Position numbers and translations under genes: made by a program. DNA of 9,563 nucleotides, taken from positions 1 through 9,563 of the forward strand of contig CACXHC010000017.1 of the NCBI GenBank assembly GCA_902767285.1, given 5' to 3'. This DNA comes from an uncultured Ruminococcus sp. Lineage in GTDB: Bacteria; Bacillota; Clostridia; Oscillospirales; Acutalibacteraceae. Below the pieces are notes generated by a model. It saw nothing but the letters and a program-made list of their open reading frames with translations. It was not told the origin of the DNA and ran no database searches. Positions 1-5,689 of this stretch are shown here, piece after piece; the first letter of the stretch is position 1, and the number at the start of each line of letters is the position of its first letter.

Positions 1-1076
1 GCAGCAGTATAAGTCCAAGCAATATCATTGTCTACTACAGTACTTTCGACAGCTTCAAACAACTTTACATTTGTTATTCCTGTAGTACTTATTATTGCAC
101 CAGTCTGTCTATCAACATACCATGTTGTTGGATTAGAAGAATCATTATTATAGGAAATTCCGTCAACATATACGGTATCATTTCCAGATGCATCAGTCTT
201 AGTTTTCAGTGCATAATACTTGCCTTGGTTTGCCCAGGTGCCATCTTCATTACTGGAGGAAACATAATAATAGCCACTGTACTCCCAATCTCTGTCAGTC
301 TCTACGTTGTTTACATCGACATTGCGACGGAAAAGATACAAACCTGTAGTAGCCGGCATAAATGTGTCAGCATCAACATCACCATAAGCAGTGTATGGTG
401 CATGATAAACATTTGATGCAGGTGCTGTTGCAACATTATCTACAATAACAGTTGAACCAGTAACAATATCAGTAACAGCATTGTTTGTATCATCATAATA
501 AACATTAACCGCTTTATTCTGATTCAATGTATATCTATATACTGCATCGTTGGGTGCAGACGCAAGATAACCGCCTGTTTGTAAGGCTTGCACTTCTGAA
601 TATGCATTCGAACTATTTGTTGTAACATTGCTGTTTGCAGGATTAATTGTTTGATCCTTGCTCAAAACTTTAACGTAACTTGTTCCAGTTTTCTCAAAAC
701 CGAGTGCAGCAAGTCTTGCGTTATCTGTGATTGCAGCTGGAGTACCTGCACTTGCATAAGCAAGTCCAGCACCTTCTTTTACAAGATTGAACTCACCTTC
801 AAGCCAAACTCTTACAAAAGCATCTACATTACCGGTATTTACAACGCTAACGTTTTTCTCAATTTCCTGACCGGGAACCCAGTTCTCAGGCGGTGTGAAA
901 TCCTCGGCAATGCTTACACCGTAGTTTGCACTTGCCGTCAAACGGTTGGTAACTTCATCTTTACTCGTGAACCACGCAAATGTACTGCCGGTAATGGTAA
1001 TAGCAGCCACAAGCAAAGCAGCTACTAACACTCGGCGTTCTCTTTTTGCTTTTTTCTTGTTTTTTGTTTTTTTCAT
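1..1076 (-). CDS. SipW-dependent exported protein, TasA/BsaA-like (3' end outside window)
   Basis: This is an open frame of 358 codons from an ATG at 1074-1076 with no stop before the window edge, so the C-terminus is missing. A strong ribosome site (GGAGG, 1085-1089) lies 8 bases upstream of the start. The first 15 residues carry 10 Lys/Arg, followed by a hydrophobic core (about 16-33) and the segment STFAWFTSKDE. This is the pattern of SipW-cognate signal peptides such as that of TasA, with likely cleavage after Ala34. Residues 61-92 (PPENWVPGQ, then NTGNVDAFVRVWL) match the beta-sandwich start of the TasA/camelysin/BsaA group. The rest is rich in Thr, Asn, Tyr and Ala, as in surface proteins. 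The signal peptidase gene ends 63 bases upstream, so the two are probably co-transcribed and the peptidase probably processes this protein. Fibre or matrix formation is inferred from the family. It could instead be a surface protein with another role. Confidence 0.85.
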   Translation of the reverse strand, partial: MKKTKNKKKAKRERRVLVAALLVAAITITGSTFAWFTSKDEVTNRLTASANYGVSIAEDFTPPENWVPGQEIEKNVSVVNTGNVDAFVRVWLEGEFNLVKEGAGLAYASAGTPAAITDNARLAALGFEKTGTSYVKVLSKDQTINPANSNVTTNSSNAYSEVQALQTGGYLASAPNDAVYRYTLNQNKAVNVYYDDTNNAVTDIVTGSTVIVDNVATAPASNVYHAPYTAYGDVDADTFMPATTGLYLFRRNVDVNNVETDRDWEYSGYYYVSSSNEDGTWANQGKYYALKTKTDASGNDTVYVDGISYNNDSSNPTTWYVDRQTGAIISTTGITNVKLFEAVESTVVDNDIAWTYTA

Positions 1077-1139
1077 TGTTTGTTCCTCCCTTTTTTTATA
1101 AATTTTTTAGGTTTGAACATCGTCAATACTATCCTCAAA

Positions 1140-1823
1140 TCAGGCGTTACTGCTGTTGAGGTCGTTTCCGATGGGGGTGTCGTCGCCGGACTCTTCGTCG
1201 TCTTCGTCATCATCGCCATCAAAGTAACGCATCATAAGACTGAAAAATACACCAACAAGCACTATAAGCGGAACTATAAAATACCACCTTAACTGCACAA
1301 AACGCACTATCAAGCCTAATTTTGGAATGTGAAAATTAACTGTTCCTATAACTCGGCTCTCATCAATAAGAAAAGTATCTTCAGAACTGTTCGCATCACC
1401 CTTTGTTTTAAAACAGGTGACGCCGGTACCCTCATAATTTTCGATTTTCTCAATAACTCGGTGCGTAAGGTAAGCATCTGAATTTGATGACGGATTGAAT
1501 GTTATTACATCACCTTCGCCAATTTCATCTGCATTAGCCAATCTCACAAATACCATATCTCCGCTTGCAAACTCGGGTACCATTGAATCTGTAAGCACAA
1601 TATAATATCGATAGCCAAACATTGACTTTGTGGGATTTCTGTCTGTCGCAAATAACACAGCCGCCACAACAATGAGAATCGAGAGCAAATAAACAAACAC
1701 CGAGCGGACTATGGAAAATACACGATACCCAGTACTTAAATCTTCTTCATCTTCTGTATTTTTTGTATTTTCGGTTAAATCGGTATCTGTCGTTTTAACT
1801 TCGGCGTTACTCTTTTTCCTCAT
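1140..1823 (-). CDS. sipW: Signal peptidase I, ER/SipW type
   Basis: This 227-residue membrane peptidase should remove signal peptides outside the cytoplasmic membrane. It has an N-terminal cytoplasmic stretch rich in acidic residues, a membrane segment (about 41-60), the catalytic domain, a second membrane segment (about 180-199) and an acidic tail (11 Asp/Glu in residues 202-215). The catalytic serine is in VLTDSMVPEF (Ser80). The position of the bacterial catalytic lysine holds histidine, in YLTHRVIE (His121), and KGDAN supplies Asp143. Ser-His-Asp is typical of the SipW/archaeal/ER branch. An in-frame ATG at 1859 would add 12 residues. I prefer 1823 because AGGAAG (1834-1839) sits 11 bases upstream, and the consensus promoter would start RNA near 1868, leaving almost no leader for the longer form. 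It is the first gene of a two-gene unit with its probable substrate. Confidence 0.93.
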   Translation of the reverse strand: MRKKSNAEVKTTDTDLTENTKNTEDEEDLSTGYRVFSIVRSVFVYLLSILIVVAAVLFATDRNPTKSMFGYRYYIVLTDSMVPEFASGDMVFVRLANADEIGEGDVITFNPSSNSDAYLTHRVIEKIENYEGTGVTCFKTKGDANSSEDTFLIDESRVIGTVNFHIPKLGLIVRFVQLRWYFIVPLIVLVGVFFSLMMRYFDGDDDEDDEESGDDTPIGNDLNSSNA

Positions 1824-1874
1824 TATCAGCATCACTTCCTTAACAGAATACACACACATAGCATCTTATTATTC

Positions 1875-1903
1875 ATTATATCATCGTAAAAAAGAAATGT
1901 CAA
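1875..1903 (-). promoter_or_regulatory. Consensus sigma-A promoter of sipW
   Basis: Read on the minus strand, TTGACA (1898-1903) and TATAAT (1875-1880) are both perfect and are 17 bases apart. TG one base before the -10 box adds an extended -10 element. The expected RNA start is near 1868, giving a leader of about 45 bases to the ATG at 1823. Confidence 0.85.
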
Positions 1904-2014
1904 CACTGTTTCCGCAAAAAAAATATAAAAATTTTGTAATGCAACAAACACATATTTTTGTTGAGCTATTTTTTACTTTTTATGCAAAACACCATGTCAT
2001 GAGCATATATTTTT

Positions 2015-2758
2015 TTATTTTTTATTTAAATTAAGAGCAATCTTGAGATCACCGTTTTTTGTTTTTACTGCGAATTTATAGCGTCCGTCACCGCTGATAT
2101 ATGAATTTAGTCCGTTATCGACATACGAGGTCATTTTACCGTTCTTTGATGAAAAATCCATAGAATAACCAATGTCATTATTCACCAAAATATCGACATT
2201 TCCGCTTGATGTAGTAAGCTGTGTCGAATTTGAATAAGTATTTTCGCACAAAACTCTGCCGGTTTTCCCGTTTACAGTAATATTTTCGGCTACGATATTT
2301 TTTATTATCACTTCGCCGTTTGTATTTATATTCAATGATTTCAGCTTATCGGCTTTACTTTTCGGAATACGAATTTCGACTTTTTTATACAAATCATCTA
2401 AGGAGCTTTCGTCACTTTGATAATAGACGGTACACTCATTATCCTGAAGAGCAAATGCGAGGCGTTCGTTTTCCATAAGCTGACGAGTGGCGGATTCTTC
2501 AACAAAGTAATAAGATTCATTATAGGCGATTATCTCGACTCTGCCACCGAACCAATTGACGTTTAGAGTGTCGACATCATCGGGAGGATAATACTCCCCC
2601 ATGGCATAATATATCGACATATCGGTTGGGTCGAGATCCTTCAACGCATCGTTTATTGTATCTTCCTCGGGAAGGGCTGATATTAGTCCCGAGGTCAACA
2701 CAACAAGCGACAAAAAGACAACAGTAAAAACCGACAAACAAATACTTCTTGTTTTCAT
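2015..2758 (-). CDS. Exported DUF4097-type beta-strand repeat protein
   Basis: This 247-residue protein begins with a signal peptide or membrane anchor (MKTRS, then a hydrophobic core at about 7-27). Residues 63-80 (DTLNVNWFGGRVEIIAY) and 127-192 (VEIRIPKSKADKLKSLNI, then repeated strand-turn units ending TTSSGNVDIL) have the pattern of DUF4097/putative adhesin domains, which form a right-handed beta structure. Members lie outside the cell or in envelope-stress gene sets; no exact role is known to me. The ATG is 18 bases after the pduL stop and has no clear Shine-Dalgarno site, so it probably depends on transcription, and perhaps ribosomes, arriving from pduL. No clean terminator follows; only an A+T-rich tract with a weak hairpin (1942-1963) lies between it and the sipW promoter. 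The family call is fairly sure; function is unknown. Confidence 0.8.
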   Translation of the reverse strand: MKTRSICLSVFTVVFLSLVVLTSGLISALPEEDTINDALKDLDPTDMSIYYAMGEYYPPDDVDTLNVNWFGGRVEIIAYNESYYFVEESATRQLMENERLAFALQDNECTVYYQSDESSLDDLYKKVEIRIPKSKADKLKSLNINTNGEVIIKNIVAENITVNGKTGRVLCENTYSNSTQLTTSSGNVDILVNNDIGYSMDFSSKNGKMTSYVDNGLNSYISGDGRYKFAVKTKNGDLKIALNLNKK

Positions 2759-2776
2759 TTAATAGTTATTTAATAA

Positions 2777-3346
2777 TTAAGGAATAATTATTCCGTCTAC
2801 AACACCCGAAATTGCTCCGGCGTTTGCTTCATCGGTATCGATGTGCATAGCGGTTGCGAAATCTGCTCTTACTCTGCAAACGACATCACCGAAAGTTAAT
2901 GCTCTGCCTGTACCGGCATCGATTTTAACGCTGACGATTTGTTTATCTTTGAGTCCGAATTTTTCGGCATCTTCGGGGGTCAGGTGAACATGACGCTGTG
3001 CAGCTATAACGCCTTTTGTTATTTCGAGTTCACCTTTGGGGCCGACAAGTTTACAGCCGGGTGTGCCTTCAATATCTCCGCTCTCTCTTGTGGGAACAGC
3101 AATACCGAGCTTGCGTGCATCTGTGAGAGATACTTCAACTTGATCGGCATTTCTGTACGGCCCGAGAATAGACATAGCGAACTCACCTTTAGGGCCTACT
3201 ACCGTAATTTTTTCGGCACAGGCGAACTGTCCGGGCTGGGAGAGATCCTTCTTTTTTGTAAGTTCTGCATCTTCGCCAAAGAGGGCAACGAATGTTTCTC
3301 TCGTTACATGAATATGACGTGCAGAAGTTTCAACCATTACTTTCAT
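2777..3346 (-). CDS. pduL: Phosphate propanoyltransferase / phosphotransacylase PduL
   Basis: This 189-residue enzyme should interconvert acyl-CoA plus phosphate with acyl phosphate plus CoA, acting with an acetate or propionate kinase. It has the two PduL domain repeats with metal-binding histidines: SARHIHVT (His11, His13) and AAQRHVHLT (His119, His121). It also has AMHIDTDEANA (His168) near the end. ILGPYRNADQVEVS and KLVGPKGELEIT are family blocks. The first conserved motif starts at residue 8, so the N-terminal extension that targets PduL to microcompartments is absent, and no shell or diol-dehydratase genes are nearby. A cytosolic housekeeping role in acetate/ATP formation, replacing Pta, is therefore likely. 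GGTGAT (3352-3357) lies 5 bases before the ATG, and a good promoter lies at 3405-3433. Substrate preference (acetyl or propionyl) cannot be read from the sequence. Confidence 0.95.
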   Translation of the reverse strand: MKVMVETSARHIHVTRETFVALFGEDAELTKKKDLSQPGQFACAEKITVVGPKGEFAMSILGPYRNADQVEVSLTDARKLGIAVPTRESGDIEGTPGCKLVGPKGELEITKGVIAAQRHVHLTPEDAEKFGLKDKQIVSVKIDAGTGRALTFGDVVCRVRADFATAMHIDTDEANAGAISGVVDGIIIP

Positions 3347-3404
3347 TGTTTATCACCAATCCATTAATTTATTTATTGCCGGTGTTCAGCAATCCTCACA
3401 TAAT

Positions 3405-3433
3405 ATTGTACATCATTTCAACAAAAATTTCAA
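3405..3433 (-). promoter_or_regulatory. Likely sigma-A promoter of pduL
   Basis: On the minus strand, TTGAAA (3428-3433) and TACAAT (3405-3410) are separated by exactly 17 bases, each 5 of 6 to consensus. RNA would start near 3398 and give a leader of about 50 bases before the pduL ATG. Confidence 0.65.
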
Positions 3434-3472
3434 CAACTTTTTGAGATTTTTACAACATTTACGGCAAATATA

Positions 3473-3501
3473 TTGTATTTTTGCTGTTTGTATGGTAAAC
3501 T
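3473..3501 (+). promoter_or_regulatory. Possible promoter of the uracil-DNA glycosylase gene
   Basis: TTGTAT (3473-3478) and TAAACT (3496-3501) are 17 bases apart, with TG one base before the -10 box (extended -10). The hexamers are only 3/6 and 4/6 to consensus, so this is tentative. It faces away from the pduL promoter in the same divergent region. Confidence 0.4.
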
Positions 3502-3522
3502 AACAAAGGTTCTGTATATCAA

Positions 3523-3560
3523 CAAAAGTTTTTTTGCTTCTTTTTTTTCAAAAAAAGAAG
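3523..3560. repeat. Small palindromic repeat, copy B
   Basis: CAAAAGTTTTTTTG is followed by an inverted repeat: CTTC plus a T run (3537-3548), one C, then an A run plus GAAG (3550-3560). An 11-base stem can form. Its lead-in (CAAAAG, T run, G) and its T-run/C/A-run centre match the element at 8599-8653, while the arms differ. It lies in the leader of the downstream glycosylase gene. No T run follows in either direction, so it is not a classic terminator. Confidence 0.55.
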
Positions 3561-3599
3561 ATAAAATTTGCATCAAAACATGAGAAAGGGAGAATCATT

Positions 3600-4178
3600 A
3601 TGTACAATAATTGGGAAGATTTGAAAAACAACTGCATGACGTGCCAAAAATGTGAGCTTGGTCAGACAAGGACAAATCTTGTTTTTGGTACGGGAAATCC
3701 GAAAGCCGAGGTTATGTTCGTTGGCGAAGGGCCGGGCGAACAAGAGGATCTCAGCGGTCAGCCGTTTGTTGGAAGATCGGGAAAACTGCTCGACAAAATG
3801 CTCGCTGTAATCGACCTCGACCGCACCAAAAACATCTATATAGCCAACATGGTGAAATGCCGTCCGCCTATGAACCGCAAGCCTAAACCAGAAGAACAGG
3901 ACGCTTGCATCGACTGGCTGAGAAATCAAACCGCACTTGTGAATCCCAAAATAATAGTTTGTCTCGGAAGTACCGCTGCGGCGAAAATTATCAAGCCTGA
4001 TATAAAAGTTTCTCGTGAACACGGTATTTTTACCGAACGCAAAGGCATCTTTATGATGGCTACACTCCACCCCTCGGCTCTGCTTCGCAATCCCAATAAC
4101 AAACCCGCCGCTATGGAGGACTATTTTAAACTGAGGGATAAAATAAAAGAAGTCTGCTCTAACACATATACTGACTAA
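3600..4178 (+). CDS. udg: Uracil-DNA glycosylase, family 4 (iron-sulfur type)
   Basis: This 192-residue DNA repair enzyme should remove uracil from DNA to start base excision repair. It has the family 4 layout. CQKCELGQTR (Cys15, Cys18), MVKCRPP (Cys87) and DACIDWL (Cys103) supply four cysteines for a 4Fe-4S cluster. VGEGPGEQED (41-50) with GQPFVGRSGKLLDKML is active-site motif 1, and LHPSALLRNPN (156-166) is motif 2. The ATG at 3600 is chosen because GGGAG (3588-3592) sits 7 bases before it and conserved sequence starts soon after. An upstream in-frame ATG at 3534 would begin inside the palindromic repeat and add 22 unlikely residues. It is the only plus-strand gene here and is convergent with the tetR-type gene, with a shared terminator between them. 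Confidence 0.95.
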   Translation: MYNNWEDLKNNCMTCQKCELGQTRTNLVFGTGNPKAEVMFVGEGPGEQEDLSGQPFVGRSGKLLDKMLAVIDLDRTKNIYIANMVKCRPPMNRKPKPEEQDACIDWLRNQTALVNPKIIVCLGSTAAAKIIKPDIKVSREHGIFTERKGIFMMATLHPSALLRNPNNKPAAMEDYFKLRDKIKEVCSNTYTD

Positions 4179-4222
4179 AAAAGAAACCGACTGTAACTTT
4201 TTGTACAGTCGATTTCCTTTTT
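4177..4222. terminator. Bidirectional intrinsic terminator
   Basis: Arms 4183-4195 and 4204-4216 pair over 13 positions with one mismatch, around an 8-base loop. On the plus strand the stem is followed by CTTTTT; on the minus strand the A6 at 4177-4182 becomes a T6 tract. It should therefore end both the glycosylase gene (stop at 4178) and the convergent regulator gene (stop at 4239). Confidence 0.9.
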
Positions 4223-4238
4223 GTGTTGACAAAGCAAT

Positions 4239-4820
4239 TTAAGAGAGAGATTTATAATCATCAAAAATGCCATTTAAAGATGACAATATCGTTTTTGAAA
4301 TAACATCGGCAACATACTGCTTGTCAACCGATTCTTTATCCTTTATCCAATCCATGAGCATACCCGAAAGAGCCTCCGTGTAAAATCTGCTGAGAAATGC
4401 TCTATAGCGCTCATTAAGAACCAAATTATGCTTTCTTTCGTTAATGATAATATATTTTTTCATGAGTTCTATAAAATCATCGTAGAAGAAAGATTTTACT
4501 ACATCATGTCCCACCGAATCATACGCACAGAACACAAGGTGGCTGTTTTGTTCGACATAATTCATAACAAAAACAATTGCTTTTCCAAAATCAGATTCTA
4601 TGTCGAAGTTTTTTACAACATCGACTGCATCTTGCTGAACCATCCATTTCAGCAAAGAATAAATATCCTGAAAATGATAATAAAAAGTTTTTCTGTTTAC
4701 GCCACTATCCTTTATTATCTCCGTAACCGTTACTTTTGAAAACGGCTTTTTCTCCATGGCTTTTCGTAAAGAATTTGCAAGTGTCCTCTTTGTATTAAGC
4801 GAAGCGACTGCATGAGTCAT
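4239..4820 (-). CDS. TetR/AcrR-family transcriptional regulator
   Basis: This 193-residue DNA-binding protein has an N-terminal TetR helix-turn-helix. Residues 11-29 form helix 1, and 30-50 (VTVTEIIKDSG, then NRKTFYYHF) form the recognition part with the typical FYYHF ending. The all-helical remainder, with the segment MLMDWIKD (154-161) near the end, resembles the C-terminal domain of DhaS-like TetR proteins, but the ligand is not predictable. The ATG at 4820 has a perfect GGAGGT (4830-4835) 9 bases upstream; an in-frame ATG at 4850 lies in the -10 region and would add 10 residues. It follows the ECF transporter operon on the same strand after a 171-base gap with its own probable promoter, so control of that operon is possible but not shown. 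Confidence 0.9.
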   Translation of the reverse strand: MTHAVASLNTKRTLANSLRKAMEKKPFSKVTVTEIIKDSGVNRKTFYYHFQDIYSLLKWMVQQDAVDVVKNFDIESDFGKAIVFVMNYVEQNSHLVFCAYDSVGHDVVKSFFYDDFIELMKKYIIINERKHNLVLNERYRAFLSRFYTEALSGMLMDWIKDKESVDKQYVADVISKTILSSLNGIFDDYKSLS

Positions 4821-4848
4821 TTTGTATCTACCTCCTACTATACAAATC

Positions 4849-4854
4849 ATTATA
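4849..4854 (-). promoter_or_regulatory. Possible -10 element of the TetR-family gene
   Basis: A perfect TATAAT on the minus strand lies 28 bases before the ATG at 4820. No good -35 box is at 16-18 bases; TTGACC upstream is 24 bases away, too far. A regulator-assisted promoter or one helped by the A-tracts further upstream would fit, but this is weak. Confidence 0.35.
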
Positions 4855-4890
4855 ACTCGCAGTACGAAATAAATAAACGGTCAAAAATTG

Positions 4891-4929
4891 TATTTTGGTT
4901 ATTTTCGACTTATTTTCAGCTATTTTTTT
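4891..4929. other. Helically phased T/A-tracts, possible intrinsic DNA bend
   Basis: TATTTT recurs four times, beginning at 4891, 4900, 4911 and 4921, so spacing is 9, 11 and 10 bases, close to one helical turn. Within it, TTATTTTC is repeated exactly at 4899-4906 and 4910-4917. Phased A-tracts bend DNA. The array lies about 40-75 bases upstream of the TetR-gene -10 element. Chance in AT-rich spacer DNA is not excluded. Confidence 0.4.
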
Positions 4930-4991
4930 GAATTTATTCATATTTTGAACACATTCTCATCACTTTATAAAAATATATACAACTAAAAATT

Positions 4992-5675
4992 TTACAAATT
5001 GTATTTTTTACAAATCCGTTCCAATTTCCGAGTTATTGGTTTTGATAATACCAATAAAAAAATAATATTCGATACGGCATATATTGCTGTTATAGGTATC
5101 GCCGAAACTAATGCGGATATGTATCTCAAAATATTAAACCGACCGTCCCACCACATGGTTGTCCATATATCCATAAATGCGGAATATACCAATCCCGACA
5201 ACGCTCCGTAAATTAAAAGAAAAATTCGGCTTTTTTTTAAAATACCACTCATCAGTCCGGCAACAAAGCCTATACTTCCCCATATAAACATTTGAAACGG
5301 TGTCCACGGCCCCTGCATAAACATGAAATTTGATATTAATGCCGACATAGCTCCACATAAAAAACCTGATTCGCACCCAAGCTCCATTCCGCACAGTACG
5401 ACTATCGCTGTAACCGGCTTGAAAAACGGCAGAGGTGCAAACAAGGCTCTGCCGACTATTGATAACGCTGTCATTACTGCGAGAAGTACGGCTTTTTTTG
5501 AGAAATTCGCCTTCTTTTCAAACGATATTAAAAACGGTATGACCGAACTAACCGCAACAGCAAACGATATTAACAAATATTTTCGGTCTGAAAAGACACA
5601 TATTCCGGCAAAAATTAATGTCGGAATAAATACAAAAATAATCAATATTTCGTATATAATATTTTTTTTCAACAT
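4992..5675 (-). CDS. ECF transporter S component (probably corrinoid-type)
   Basis: This 227-residue integral membrane protein should be the substrate-binding subunit of an energy-coupling factor importer. Hydrophobic segments lie at about 9-28, 33-52, 62-80, 88-118, 126-145, 151-170 and 185-210. The hallmark stretch runs from MTALSIVGRALFAPLP (68-83) through FKPVTAIVVLCGMELG to FMQGPWTPFQMFIWGSIG (119-136). Small residues (G, A, S) in the membrane helices suit contact with EcfT. The GRALFAPLPFFKPVTA and GPWTPFQMF blocks remind me of S components of the cobalamin-related CblT/CbrT type, but that comes from memory and the ligand is unproven. It is last in the operon, 14 bases after the ATPase gene, with only a weak ribosome site. 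A poor 6-base hairpin (4977-5004) followed by ATATTTTT may end the transcript. Confidence 0.85.
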   Translation of the reverse strand: MLKKNIIYEILIIFVFIPTLIFAGICVFSDRKYLLISFAVAVSSVIPFLISFEKKANFSKKAVLLAVMTALSIVGRALFAPLPFFKPVTAIVVLCGMELGCESGFLCGAMSALISNFMFMQGPWTPFQMFIWGSIGFVAGLMSGILKKSRIFLLIYGALSGLVYSAFMDIWTTMWWDGRFNILRYISALVSAIPITAIYAVSNIIFLLVLSKPITRKLERICKKYNL

Positions 5676-5689
5676 TTATCACGGTGCTT

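Noticed and set aside
225..1028. Plus-strand open frames opposite the left-edge gene (225-416, 651-1028)
   Set aside because: They lie antisense to the continuous minus frame that has a signal peptide, TasA-like motifs and a strong ribosome site. They have no recognisable motifs.
1824..1859. Longer start of sipW at 1859
   Set aside because: That ATG has no ribosome site and would begin about 9 bases after the predicted RNA start; 1823 fits the Shine-Dalgarno site and the promoter better.
1942..1963. CAACAAA/TTTGTTG hairpin as a terminator for the DUF4097 gene
   Set aside because: The stem is AT-rich and only 7 pairs, and the T-rich run on the minus strand is not adjacent. It is too weak to list.
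3534..3599. Longer start of the uracil-DNA glycosylase at 3534
   Set aside because: It begins inside the palindromic repeat, lacks a ribosome site and adds residues before the family's normal start.
3573..4232. Minus-strand 219-codon frame opposite the glycosylase gene
   Set aside because: It is antisense to a clear enzyme gene and runs through the terminator, with no domain pattern.
4877..4882. TTGACC as the -35 box of the TetR-family gene
   Set aside because: It is 24 bases from the TATAAT, well outside the 16-18 base range.
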